Assembly (NCBI GenBank): GCA_017471185.1
Contig: JAFUVZ010000025.1
Location: forward strand, 1-64,000
Source of the DNA: Bacteroidaceae bacterium
GTDB taxonomy: Bacteria; Bacteroidota; Bacteroidia; Bacteroidales; Bacteroidaceae
Length of the DNA stretch: 64,000 nt
Direction: 5' to 3'
In this document: positions 51,926-60,762 of the stretch, piece by piece
Position numbering within the stretch: the stretch's first letter is position 1
Layout: each line of letters opens with the position of its first letter
The notes under the pieces: model-generated
The model's input: only the letters and a program-made list of their open reading frames with translations
What the model was told of the DNA's origin: nothing
Databases searched by the model: none
Program-made: the position numbers and the translations under genes

Positions 51926-52044
51926 TTATTATTAATTGTAAAAGTTAGCTCCGTCGGGTGGCTGGCTATCCTTGCCAGGCTCTTTACCGAACCCGAGGCG
52001 GAATAATCGGCTGCAAAATTACAACATTTTATCGAACTGACAAA
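51926..52044 (-). promoter_or_regulatory. rplU promoter and structured leader
   Basis: On the minus strand, TTTG at 52044-52041 and TAATTTTG at 52021-52014 with a 19-bp spacer, a near-ideal promoter. The leader of about 80 nt holds two nested pairings: TCGGGT with ACCCGA, and CTGGC with GCCAG, around AAGGATA. This resembles a ribosomal-protein autoregulatory leader. Which protein binds it cannot be told from sequence. Confidence 0.6.
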
Positions 52045-52061
52045 ATTTATCTTATTCTTTT

Positions 52062-53636
52062 TTAGTGGGTGAGCTGGTAAATTACCCACATTCCAGCGCT
52101 TCCTATCATGGATACCGCTATTAAGAGCAGCATTACAAACAACAAGGCATAGCCATACATATAGACCAGCGTGCGTTTGAAGGTATCTTTCCAAGACAGG
52201 TTGAAAAGCTGCTTCAGGTCCCATGACATCAGGAATAAGGCGATACCCATATCAGGAACCGGATTAAAATTAGCCGTCTGCGTTGTGAACAGAGTGAATA
52301 GCTGCACCCACATCAGCTGTGCGCTGAAATGCGTGAATACCAGAATGTATTCAGCTACATTCAGCCTCATACCCACCAGGGTGGTGCGGAAGCTCTTGCG
52401 CGCGCAGAAAACATACACGGGTATCATCAGGATAATAATCACAGCCTTACTGGTGTTAAACAGGTCGCTGATCATCTCTCCGATGGAGTAGAGCACGGTT
52501 CCCTCATGGTAATACCTTGTTCTGAATATCTCGATAGACTCCATGTTTGTTTTAGAAAGTTGGGCAGCCCATCCGAAGAAGCCTGACGGTACATCTTCAT
52601 CAGCAAAGGCTTCTGACAGCGTTTCATCTTCAGACCTGGTAAAGCCTTTTCTAACCCGGTTCACCACAAACAGGCTGTCTTGCGTGTTCAGTTTCACAAA
52701 TCTGCTCTGTGATTTCAGTATGCTGTCTGTCAGCTGCTCAGCCGCAACGGCGTCTTCTTCTTTCTTTATCGCCAATACGGTATCTGTCAGTTGCCTGATT
52801 TCATCTAACCATGGCTTCAGGTCGGTGTCAGTATAGTCATCTCTCAGTTTGTTCACCGTTGCCGAGAGGTCGGAAAGCTTCACTTCTTCACGCTCCACAA
52901 ATGCCATAGGGTCGAGCAGATGGGCTACAATCAGATAAATGGTGGCAAGCACGAAAATGGTCTGGAATGGCTTATGGTAGTTGATTCGCCTGCCCTTCAG
53001 GTAGTCGCGTATCATGTAGCCTGGCCTCCAGAACAGTTCTATGAAATTACGGGTAAATCCATGCTCGATGTTAAAGAAATCTGATATGATATTCTTGAAC
53101 ACATTGGTCATTTCGAAGCGTGGCGTACGGTGGCTTTGTCCGCAATGCGGGCAGAATCTGCCCTCGTAGGTTGTTCCGCAATTCTTGCAGGTATAAGTCT
53201 TCGGCGTGGGGTCAGGCCTGTCGGGCACACCTCTGATTTGCTTGAACGTCAGCAGTCTTCTCCAGGCTCTCAGCTTGCGTGGAATCTTATGCTTTTTATA
53301 AGGATAAGGCTGGCTCAAGAGAGGCAGCAGACTGATGTCTGACAGTATTTGCCGGTACGGATAGAGCTTGAAGTCTTTCAGGGTGTATTCGCCTTCTACA
53401 ATACCGCAAAAAGCCACCTTGGCACGCTTGGCAGCCAGCCCGGCTTGAGGGTTATTGCTGACAACCAGTCCGTATTTCCTAAGCCTTTTCTGTTTCTTTT
53501 CCTTTTTGACCGCATTCTCATCTGAAAGATTGATGTCTTTTACCTTTGCCCCCAAGTCGCACAGCTTCTCCTTCACGGCAGAAAGCTCCGTGCTCTTCAT
53601 GTTCTCGTCAAAAAGGTAATACAAATAATCTTTCAT
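52062..53636 (-). CDS. DUF3667 zinc-ribbon membrane protein
   Basis: About 524 residues from ATG 53636; the longer frame to 53726 lies upstream of the promoter box. The N-terminal half is cytoplasmic and basic (KKEKKQKRLRKYGLVVS), with a zinc ribbon YTCKNCGTTYEGRFCPHCGQ near residue 165 of this start. DUF3667 follows: FEMTNVFKNIISDFFNIEHG, FTRNFIELFWRPGYMIRDYL. The C-terminal half has five predicted transmembrane helices. Function unknown; the family is widespread in Bacteroidota. The N-terminal extension beyond the zinc ribbon is longer than the typical family member. Confidence 0.85.
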   Translation of the reverse strand: MKDYLYYLFDENMKSTELSAVKEKLCDLGAKVKDINLSDENAVKKEKKQKRLRKYGLVVSNNPQAGLAAKRAKVAFCGIVEGEYTLKDFKLYPYRQILSDISLLPLLSQPYPYKKHKIPRKLRAWRRLLTFKQIRGVPDRPDPTPKTYTCKNCGTTYEGRFCPHCGQSHRTPRFEMTNVFKNIISDFFNIEHGFTRNFIELFWRPGYMIRDYLKGRRINYHKPFQTIFVLATIYLIVAHLLDPMAFVEREEVKLSDLSATVNKLRDDYTDTDLKPWLDEIRQLTDTVLAIKKEEDAVAAEQLTDSILKSQSRFVKLNTQDSLFVVNRVRKGFTRSEDETLSEAFADEDVPSGFFGWAAQLSKTNMESIEIFRTRYYHEGTVLYSIGEMISDLFNTSKAVIIILMIPVYVFCARKSFRTTLVGMRLNVAEYILVFTHFSAQLMWVQLFTLFTTQTANFNPVPDMGIALFLMSWDLKQLFNLSWKDTFKRTLVYMYGYALLFVMLLLIAVSMIGSAGMWVIYQLTH

Positions 53637-53723
53637 AGTGCTTGAGGTCTCAAAAGTAGTTGGCCCACAGCCATACTTATCACAAAAAAAAGTTTCTTCA
53701 TGCTGTCTGATTCTTTTTTTCTG

Positions 53724-53755
53724 CAAATTTAGTGCAAGTGTCAGACATACGCAAA
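53724..53755 (-). promoter_or_regulatory. Promoter of DUF3667 gene
   Basis: On the minus strand, TTTG at 53755-53752 and TAAATTTG at 53731-53724 with a 20-bp spacer. Transcription near 53717 excludes the 53726 start for the downstream gene. Confidence 0.7.
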
Positions 53756-53891
53756 TATTATGGTGTTAAGATTTGTTGTGAAGTGGCTAAGCCATCTCTC
53801 TGATTTGTCTGCTTCAGCAGATGATATTGTTACAAAAAATGAGGTCGGCTTTAAGGAACAGCCATATCTGGCGATATGGGCTGAAAATATG

Positions 53892-53947
53892 CCTCACGGG
53901 AAAAATATTTGTCCCTCACGAGGGACCAAAAAATCTCTCGTGAGGGA
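53892..53947. repeat. Triple CCTCACGGGA hairpin element, second copy
   Basis: CCTCACGGGA (53892), TCCCTCACGAGGGA (53912) and TCTCTCGTGAGGGA (53934), starts 20 and 22 bp apart as in the copy at 36951. The second and third are inverted and can pair. Located in the 265-bp gap between the TolC and DUF3667 genes, which holds no credible gene. Confidence 0.7.
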
Positions 53948-53991
53948 CGAAAAAAAGGGTAATTGGAGAGAGGGACGAATGACGGCTGGTT

Positions 53992-55353
53992 TTATTGTCC
54001 CACCGCCTGCCTGTATGCCAGGAGCTTGTTCTGGTAGTCGGTATAGGCGTCCGTGCGTTTGTCGAGCGCCTGCTGATAGAGGAGCTGCGCTTCCAGCAGG
54101 TCGCTCATGGTGATGGTGCCAGCCTGATAAAAGTTGCGGTTCAGACGAAGGTTCTCCGTCGCCTGCTCGATGCTACGCCGGGCTATATCTAACTGCCGGT
54201 AAGCTTCCTGCACGTTGTTCCAGGCACTCTGCATATTGATTTTCAACAGTTCGGAATTGTCTGCCAGTTGGTCTATCGCCTTCTGGCGCTCAATCTTCTT
54301 GCGCTTGATGTTGTGAGAACCACCCCACCAGTCGGAGATAGGGATGCTCACAGTAGCCATCAGCATGCCGAATGAACGACCGCTTTCCATCATGTTATGA
54401 TACACAAGGCCTGCACCTACAGCCACCGTAGGAAGATTGCTGCCTATCGCCATCTTGTGCTGCAGGCCGGCAGCCTCAACCTGCTTGTTTAAAAGTTGAT
54501 ACTCTGGTGTACTGAGCAGTGCCAGCAGATGGTCTTGTTTCTCTATTACAGGTGACTGAGCTTCCGGATTATATACTAAGGAAAAGTCTGTGTCCTGTAA
54601 TCCGCAATACTGTGCCAGGAGCATACGCATCAGCATGGTGGCGTTGTCCAGCTTCAGTTTCTGGCTCTCGATGTCATTCTGTCGGAGTTCAACCTGCAAG
54701 AGGTCATTGCGCATCGCAACACCTGCTTCTACAGCAACGCTCACATCCTTATGGATATCTTTCAATAAAGTCTCCACGGCGTTTACCGTCTTCATCTTCT
54801 CCTCGAGTGATACAATCTGCCAGTAGTATTGCTCAGCCGTCTTCTCCACCTCGTTCTCTGAGAGTCTTAATTGCAGGCGACTTGCCTCTTCACCCACTTT
54901 GGCGAGCTTGTTGCCATTCACGATTTGTCCTCCGGCGAATACAGGCTGCATCGCCATCACACTTCCCATCACGCCTTTCTTCATCATCTCGATGCTCTGC
55001 GGCTGGCCCAATGATGCCAACGCCTCCACAGGCAGAATGCCTGACTGTACAATGCCTTGCGCCATCTCTGGCGTGATGTATTCAGACAGGTCAATGTCCA
55101 TCTTCGCCATCCCTTTGCTGGCTGTAAAGCCGAAGCCCGTGGCACTGACAGTGGGGAAGAACTTGGTGAATGCCTCCTTGCGCTGCTGCTCTGCTGCTTC
55201 CACACTGCGCTGTGCGTTGCGTAAGGTGATGTTGTTCTGGCGGGCAGAGTCGAGAATCTGATTAAGGGAGTATGACCGTTGGGCAATTGACAATTGACAA
55301 TTGAGAATTGACAATGAAAACACTATGCCTAATATACAGATGTTTCTTTTCAT
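53992..55353 (-). CDS. TolC-family outer membrane channel
   Basis: A 453-residue outer-membrane efflux channel. The signal sequence contains a heptamer-derived segment (SILNCQLSIAQ) and is cleaved likely after SIAQ. Two helical repeats: SLNQILDSARQNNITLRNAQ to NDLLQVELRQNDIESQKLKL, and KINMQSAWNNVQEAYRQLDI to MSDLLEAQLLYQQALDKRTD. The last gene of an adaptor-RND-TolC operon on the minus strand, 6 bp after the RND stop. Confidence 0.92.
   Translation of the reverse strand: MKRNICILGIVFSLSILNCQLSIAQRSYSLNQILDSARQNNITLRNAQRSVEAAEQQRKEAFTKFFPTVSATGFGFTASKGMAKMDIDLSEYITPEMAQGIVQSGILPVEALASLGQPQSIEMMKKGVMGSVMAMQPVFAGGQIVNGNKLAKVGEEASRLQLRLSENEVEKTAEQYYWQIVSLEEKMKTVNAVETLLKDIHKDVSVAVEAGVAMRNDLLQVELRQNDIESQKLKLDNATMLMRMLLAQYCGLQDTDFSLVYNPEAQSPVIEKQDHLLALLSTPEYQLLNKQVEAAGLQHKMAIGSNLPTVAVGAGLVYHNMMESGRSFGMLMATVSIPISDWWGGSHNIKRKKIERQKAIDQLADNSELLKINMQSAWNNVQEAYRQLDIARRSIEQATENLRLNRNFYQAGTITMSDLLEAQLLYQQALDKRTDAYTDYQNKLLAYRQAVGQ
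55284..55318. repeat. Heptamer array inside second TolC signal sequence
   Basis: CAATTGA three times, GAATTGA, CAATGAA: five units read in frame on the minus strand within the TolC signal, encoding SILNCQLSIAQ. Confidence 0.88.
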
Positions 55354-55359
55354 TTTTTT

Positions 55360-58300
55360 CTACTTTAAGTTGGTTTTCCAATAAACTACGGGCAGAACCG
55401 TCACCACCATAATCAAGGAACCGATACCGCCGGCGAAGATGGTTACGCCTACAGCCATCCAGAATGACGATTGGGCGAGAATCATCGGTACCACACCTAC
55501 GGCTGTGGTGGCTGTGGTCAGGAAGATAGGCACCATACGCCGGCTACCGGCATCCCTTGCCGCCAGCTTCACAGCTTCGTTGTACTGCTTATAGTATTCG
55601 CGCTTCATTTCGTCCGTCACAACGGCTGGTTTCGGATGCTCGTCAACGAATTTCTTCACCAGGTCGTTGGCATGCTCGAAGATCAGTATCTCGTTTCGCA
55701 TAATCATACCCATCAGCGTGATGAATCCCATCACGGAAGTCAGACCTAATGTTCGTCCCATAAGCCCCAAACCAATCAATGCGCCAGGCATCATCAGGCC
55801 TAAAGCTGCGATACAGACGGTGGTGATGCCATACTTCTTGAAATTGAACAGCAGGAAGAAGAAAATGATGATCATGGAGATGGCCACACCTCCGAATATC
55901 TGAGGCATCGCCTCTGCATCATATTCTATCTCACCACCTACCTCTGTACGCACCCCAGCAGGAAGATCGAGTTCCTTCTCCATAATCTCAGCGATACGGC
56001 TCTCCACCGGAGCGGCATATACGCCTTGTGCAAACTGGCCTGTAACGGTGAGACAACGCTCGCCACCCCGGTGCATGATGCGGCTCTCGCGCCATGCAGG
56101 CGTGACCTTGGCAAATGCGCGTACCGGTACGGTACCGTTGGCAGCGAAACTATTGCCACTGCCCATCTGCAGGGCTGATGACATCATCGCTACAGGTGAG
56201 TTGATGCCCATATTCTCTACATCAGAATAGGTGAGGGTACGGTTGTCCTTCACCACGATAGGCACATTGTAGTCACCTTCCCAAATCTCTCCCACCTGCA
56301 GGTCGCTGGTATTGGAAGCAATGCCTAATGATGCCGTTGCCCTGTTAATGCCTAACTGGGCGGAAACAACAGGGTCAAGACTGACATTGATGATAGGGTA
56401 TGGCTCAAAGAAGTCGCTGTGTGTCCATTCTACCTCTGGCATCTCACGCATACGGGCCATCAACTGTTCGCTGGCTTCGTGCAACGCTCCGATGTCATCG
56501 CCGTAAAAGCGATACTCCAGTTCCGGAACCTCTAAGTAGTCCAGTCGCTTGAAACGGATATAAGCGTCAGGGAATGCCTCGCTCCACTGAGGCTGGTATT
56601 TAGCCAGCAGTTCAAGCGTCGCCTCCTGCGAAACCGTATTCACGATAAACTGGGCATAGTTGCGTCCCGCCATCTGAGGTGCATAGGTTACCTGGAAACG
56701 TGGTGAAGCACAGCCTATGAAACTGGTAATGTTACTGATGTCCTTGTCTTCCTGCATCACCTGACGCAGGGAGTCGGCAATCAGCCTGGTGTCTGCCAGG
56801 CCTTTCGTCTCAGGCATGAAGATCTCAACCGCAAACTGATCACGGTCAGCATACGGGAAGAGACGTATCTTCAGCGTCGGTACGATGAGGAACGACAAAG
56901 ATACAAGCGCCATGCCTCCGCAAATAGTGATCCAAGGATGGCGGAAAGTAGAAGCCAACACTTTGTCGTAGGTGTCTTGTACGATGTCTGTCAGTGAACG
57001 CTTCTGCTTCTGATCTGATTTCAAAACTGATTCCGGCTTGATAATCAATACCTCTAAGAAAGGAATCACCAGCACAGCCAGTGCCAAGGAAACCATCAGG
57101 TTAATGGTGATGGTCAGTGGGAAATCCTCCATCGCATCGTGGAACGCACCCTTCATGGTGTAGAGCAGCGGGTAGAAGATGATGCAGATACAGAGCGTTG
57201 CCAGCAGCATCGGCATAAAGTACTGCGTGGCAGACTCAATGGCCGCTTTCTTAGGTTCATATCCCTTGCGGATATATTCCAGATAGCCGTCAATCACCAC
57301 GATAGAGTTGTCCACCACCATTCCCAAAACCACGATCAACGCTGCCAGCGTCACCATATTCAGCTCAATTCCCGTCAAATACATTACGGAAACAGAGATA
57401 AAGGTACTCAGCGGTACAGTGATGGCTGCCACGATGGCTGAGCGGATGGGGAAGAGCAGCATCATCACGACAACAATCACAATCATAGAGATAATCAGGT
57501 CACGCAGGAATGAGCTTACGCTTTCGCCTACCACTTTCGGCTGATCGGCGATGCGGGTGATAGTCACGTCGTCCGGTAAAACCTCAGCTCTGAATTCATC
57601 CAGCACCTTATCCACCTCCTCGCCATACATCACGATGTTGTTACCTGGCACCATCTCCATCGAGATCAGCACGCAGGGATGTCCGTTCTGCTCTATGTAG
57701 CTGTCAGAGAGGTCGTATTCGCGTACCACCCTTGCCACATCTCTCACCCTTACCACCTTGCCTGTGGCTGGATCATTGTATATAATCTGGTTGGCCACCT
57801 CTTCCTCGTTGTTCTCCACAGGCTCAACATGAATCGGTGTCTGCTGGTTATCACTCACGATGCTGCCACTCATGGTGGTCAGTCCTTGTGCTTGCAACTG
57901 TGCCATCAGCGTCTGCTCTCCGATGCCGAAAGCCTGGAGACGCTGGCGGTCTATGTAGAGGCTTATCTGTTCCTTCTTGTCACCATATATATTCACGTTG
58001 GATACAGATTCGATCCGGCGCAGGCGGTCGCTCAGCTGATCGCAGTACTCATGCAGTTCGCGATAGCTTCGCTGGTTGCTCTCGATGGCGATGAGCAATG
58101 CGGACGTATTGCCGAAATCATCGTTCACCAATACCGTCAGCACACCATTAGGCAGGCTCGACTTGAAGGTGTTCACGCCGTGCTTCACCTTGCTCCACAC
58201 TTCATCCTTGTTGTTCACCTCGTCATTCAGGCGCACCATCACGATGCTCATGCCGTTCTGTGAGGTAGAGGTGGTCTTCGTACGGTTCACCTCCTCGTAG

Positions 58301-58533
58301 GTGAACAGATAGCGTTCCAAAGGTTTGGTCAGTTGTTCCTCCACTTCTTCAGCCGTAGCGCCGGGATATACGCCTATCACCACACCCTGGCGGATGGTGA
58401 AAGCGGGGAATTCATCCTTGGGCATCACATACATGCCGTAGATGCCCATCACGAAGAAGATGGCTACCAGCAGCAGGGAGATGGAGTAATGCTCTAACGG
58501 CCATCTGAACCAGTTTATTTTCTTTTCTTCCAT
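55360..58533 (-). CDS. RND efflux permease 3
   Basis: About 1057 residues from ATG 58533 (the ATG eight codons earlier, at 58557, adds a short stretch next to the repeat element). The HAE/HME-type N-terminus is MEEKKINWFRWPLEHYSISL. The TM4 aspartates are in VVLGMVVDNSIVVIDGYLEY and the late helices include GLTSVMGFITLMGMIMRNEI. All twelve helices and both porter halves are complete. The preceding gene is its adaptor, separated by a MITE-like element; the TolC gene follows by 6 bp. Substrate unknown. Confidence 0.94.
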   Translation of the reverse strand: MEEKKINWFRWPLEHYSISLLLVAIFFVMGIYGMYVMPKDEFPAFTIRQGVVIGVYPGATAEEVEEQLTKPLERYLFTYEEVNRTKTTSTSQNGMSIVMVRLNDEVNNKDEVWSKVKHGVNTFKSSLPNGVLTVLVNDDFGNTSALLIAIESNQRSYRELHEYCDQLSDRLRRIESVSNVNIYGDKKEQISLYIDRQRLQAFGIGEQTLMAQLQAQGLTTMSGSIVSDNQQTPIHVEPVENNEEEVANQIIYNDPATGKVVRVRDVARVVREYDLSDSYIEQNGHPCVLISMEMVPGNNIVMYGEEVDKVLDEFRAEVLPDDVTITRIADQPKVVGESVSSFLRDLIISMIVIVVVMMLLFPIRSAIVAAITVPLSTFISVSVMYLTGIELNMVTLAALIVVLGMVVDNSIVVIDGYLEYIRKGYEPKKAAIESATQYFMPMLLATLCICIIFYPLLYTMKGAFHDAMEDFPLTITINLMVSLALAVLVIPFLEVLIIKPESVLKSDQKQKRSLTDIVQDTYDKVLASTFRHPWITICGGMALVSLSFLIVPTLKIRLFPYADRDQFAVEIFMPETKGLADTRLIADSLRQVMQEDKDISNITSFIGCASPRFQVTYAPQMAGRNYAQFIVNTVSQEATLELLAKYQPQWSEAFPDAYIRFKRLDYLEVPELEYRFYGDDIGALHEASEQLMARMREMPEVEWTHSDFFEPYPIINVSLDPVVSAQLGINRATASLGIASNTSDLQVGEIWEGDYNVPIVVKDNRTLTYSDVENMGINSPVAMMSSALQMGSGNSFAANGTVPVRAFAKVTPAWRESRIMHRGGERCLTVTGQFAQGVYAAPVESRIAEIMEKELDLPAGVRTEVGGEIEYDAEAMPQIFGGVAISMIIIFFFLLFNFKKYGITTVCIAALGLMMPGALIGLGLMGRTLGLTSVMGFITLMGMIMRNEILIFEHANDLVKKFVDEHPKPAVVTDEMKREYYKQYNEAVKLAARDAGSRRMVPIFLTTATTAVGVVPMILAQSSFWMAVGVTIFAGGIGSLIMVVTVLPVVYWKTNLK

Positions 58534-58563
58534 AATCTTAGAGTTACAAGCTATCAATTATTT

Positions 58564-58824
58564 AAGTTTCGTAAGCTAATATTGACGGCCTGAAAGGCCA
58601 GTAAGCCCCCAGCCCAGGGCAACGTCCTGGGTTAATGTGGTGTGCTTCCTGCGCCCTTTCAGGGCGAACCTAACCGCATCCTCGTACCCAGGGCGATGCC
58701 CTGGGCTATTGGCTTGCTGCCCCTTCGGGGCGATATTACCTTCCAATAATCCCATGATTAGACTGTTAGCTTTCTGCCCCTTTGGGGCGCTATTCAATAG
58801 TATATTCATTCACTTGAGAAACTT
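58564..58824. mobile_element. MITE-like element, long copy
   Basis: A 261-bp element bounded by AAGTTTCGTAAG and CTTGAGAAACTT, one mismatch each from the perfect 12-bp ends of the copy at 20652. It holds four GC-rich hairpin segments (CCCAGGGCAACGTCCTGGG, CCCTTTCAGGG, CCCAGGGCGATGCCCTGGG, CCCCTTTGGGGC). The short copy lacks the last ones. It lies between adaptor and RND permease genes, as does copy 1 relative to its RND gene. Confidence 0.8.
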
Positions 58825-58827
58825 TAG

Positions 58828-59856
58828 TCAATTATCAACCGTTTTGCTCCCTTCACTCAGTTTCTGATACCCTTCCGTCACCACGCGCTGTCCGTCAGTG
58901 ATGCCTGAAGTGATTGCCACACGAGTGCCGTATGTCTGTCCGATGGTAACGGTCTTGCGGTGTGCCGTACCGTCTGCATCCACAGTCCAGACGAACAATG
59001 AGCCGTCTGCACGCTTCTGGACGCTGGTGACAGGCAGGGTAGGCACAGAGGCTGCAGATCCTTGCTCTTGGGCGATGGTCACGTTGGCCACCATGCCTGG
59101 AAGCAGCTTCCTGTCCTTATTCTCCACCAGGATGCGTACCGGATAAGTGTGTGTCAGTGCATCAGCCTGTACACCTTTCTCTATGAGTCCGCCCTTCACT
59201 TGCTTGCCTGCAGCCTCCACATCAATCAAAGTGGAAGTGTTAGCATTGATGCAGTTCATGTCTGCTTCTGGAACAGAGATCTTCACCTTCACACTGCTGA
59301 TGTCTAAGATGGTCACCACCGCCATAGATGGCATGGCTGTCTCGCCAGCGTTCACGTTCTTTTTACCTATGATGCCGCTAACGGGAGCTATGAGCTGACA
59401 GTCGGCCAGATTCTTCTTAGCAATGGCCAACTGAGATTCAGCCTGTTGCACTTTGCTTTGTATCTCTACCCATTTCACCTCCGGTAGAGAACCGTTGTCA
59501 TGCAGCATGCCGTAACGCTTCAGTGCGTCATTCGCCTGGTTCATGCCAGACTCAGCGACAGCCAGCATGTTTCGTGCCGTTGTGTCGTCCATATCAGCGA
59601 TAAGCTGTCCTCGGCTCACAGCCTGGCCTTCGTTTACCAACATACGGCGTACCACACCCATACTGGTGAAACTCACTGCCGTACCTTCACGTTCTTCCAC
59701 GATGCCCACATACGTCTGGTTACCGTTCTCATTGGTGGATTTCACTGTCTCTGTCTTGACGCGCGTTGGAACTTTCTCCTGCGTGCCTTTGTTGCCACCA
59801 CAGCTGCCACATGCTATAGCCAATGCCAGCAGCCACATAGTCATTTTTACATTCAT
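58828..59856 (-). CDS. RND efflux membrane-fusion lipoprotein
   Basis: A 342-residue adaptor with lipoprotein signal ALAIACGSC. The first lipoyl half is VRRMLVNEGQAVSRGQLIAD; the helical hairpin is KVQQAESQLAIAKKNLADCQ; the second half is LIAPVSGIIGKKNVNAGETA. The beta-barrel region includes LLPGMVANVTIAQ. It is the first gene of the adaptor-RND-TolC operon, and a dyad that may be an operator lies upstream. Confidence 0.92.
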   Translation of the reverse strand: MNVKMTMWLLALAIACGSCGGNKGTQEKVPTRVKTETVKSTNENGNQTYVGIVEEREGTAVSFTSMGVVRRMLVNEGQAVSRGQLIADMDDTTARNMLAVAESGMNQANDALKRYGMLHDNGSLPEVKWVEIQSKVQQAESQLAIAKKNLADCQLIAPVSGIIGKKNVNAGETAMPSMAVVTILDISSVKVKISVPEADMNCINANTSTLIDVEAAGKQVKGGLIEKGVQADALTHTYPVRILVENKDRKLLPGMVANVTIAQEQGSAASVPTLPVTSVQKRADGSLFVWTVDADGTAHRKTVTIGQTYGTRVAITSGITDGQRVVTEGYQKLSEGSKTVDN

Positions 59857-59903
59857 ATATTATCTAAGATTCTTATAGACATTTTTTGCGTTGCAAAATT
59901 CGA

Positions 59904-59980
59904 CAAAAATAATGATAACATTATGTCCTATTTGGTACTTAAAATAATCTTAATGGATAAAAAAGTACCAAATAGGACAT
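59904..59980 (-). promoter_or_regulatory. Promoter and 18-bp dyad upstream of adaptor gene
   Basis: TATTTTTG on the minus strand (59911-59904) is the -7 box. Just upstream is a perfect inverted repeat, ATGTCCTATTTGGTACTT (59923-59940) and its complement (59963-59980), with a 22-bp spacer. The near arm lies over the place where a -33 element would be, so a repressor bound there would block the promoter. A terminator for the preceding glpF gene is a less likely reading because no T tract follows. Confidence 0.55.
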
Positions 59981-60032
59981 GATGTATGCTCTTCTTTGCG
60001 AAAATCGCGATGGAAAAGCGAAAAATATGATA

Positions 60033-60755
60033 TTAGAAGACCGCCAGATAAAGCACAGCGGCAACTGCAGCACCGATAACCGGGCCAAAACCTGGTACCC
60101 ATGCATACCCCCAGTCGCTGTCTCGTTTGCCTTTAATCGGCAGGATGAAATGAGCGAAACGTGGAGCGAGGTCACGGGCTGGATTGATAGCATAGCCAGT
60201 AGTGCCACCCAACGACATACCGATGGCCACGATGAGGAAAGCCACGGGGAATGCCCCTAAGCTGCCCAGACCCATTTGAGGGGTATTGCCCTCACTGCCC
60301 ATTGCGAGTACGCAGAACACCAGCACGAAGGTGCCGATGGCTTCGCAAAGCAGGTTGCGTGGCTTGTTACGGATGGCAGGAATGGTACAGAAGGTACCCA
60401 GTTTGCTGTCAGCGTCGTCAGTCGCGTCATAGTGATCCTTGAAAAACAGATACACCAGTACGGCTCCAACGAAGCCACCCAGCATCTGCGCAATGATATA
60501 AGGAATTACCAGGTCCCAGTTGAAGGTGCCGGCTATAGCCAGTCCGACAGACACTGCAGGATTGAGGTGTGCGCCAGTATAAGGGCCTGCCACGAATACA
60601 CCACACATTACGGCGAGACCCCAAGCGAAGGTGACGACCACCCAGCCAGCGCCTTTCGCCTTGGATTTTTCCAGACTCACGTTGGCGCAAACGCCATCGC
60701 CTAATAGAATCAGAATCATAGTTCCGAGGAACTCAAAAATCATTTGTTGCCACAT
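60033..60755 (-). CDS. glpF: Glycerol uptake facilitator, aquaporin family
   Basis: A 240-residue six-helix channel (start ATG 60755; the frame to 60887 runs into glpK). Both half-helix NPA motifs are present: AHLNPAVSVGLAI and TGYAINPARDLAPR. The Asp after the second NPA-R marks the glycerol-permeable subgroup. It passes glycerol into the cell for phosphorylation by the kinase whose gene ends 7 bp before it. Confidence 0.95.
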   Translation of the reverse strand: MWQQMIFEFLGTMILILLGDGVCANVSLEKSKAKGAGWVVVTFAWGLAVMCGVFVAGPYTGAHLNPAVSVGLAIAGTFNWDLVIPYIIAQMLGGFVGAVLVYLFFKDHYDATDDADSKLGTFCTIPAIRNKPRNLLCEAIGTFVLVFCVLAMGSEGNTPQMGLGSLGAFPVAFLIVAIGMSLGGTTGYAINPARDLAPRFAHFILPIKGKRDSDWGYAWVPGFGPVIGAAVAAVLYLAVF

Positions 60756-60762
60756 AATAATA

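Noticed and set aside
53760..54113. 117-residue plus-strand open frame
   Set aside because: It runs across the hairpin repeats and into the antisense of the TolC gene, with no domain or promoter.
59923..59980. Rho-independent terminator reading of the 18-bp dyad
   Set aside because: The 22-bp loop is long and neither flank has a T run in the expected place; an operator fits better.
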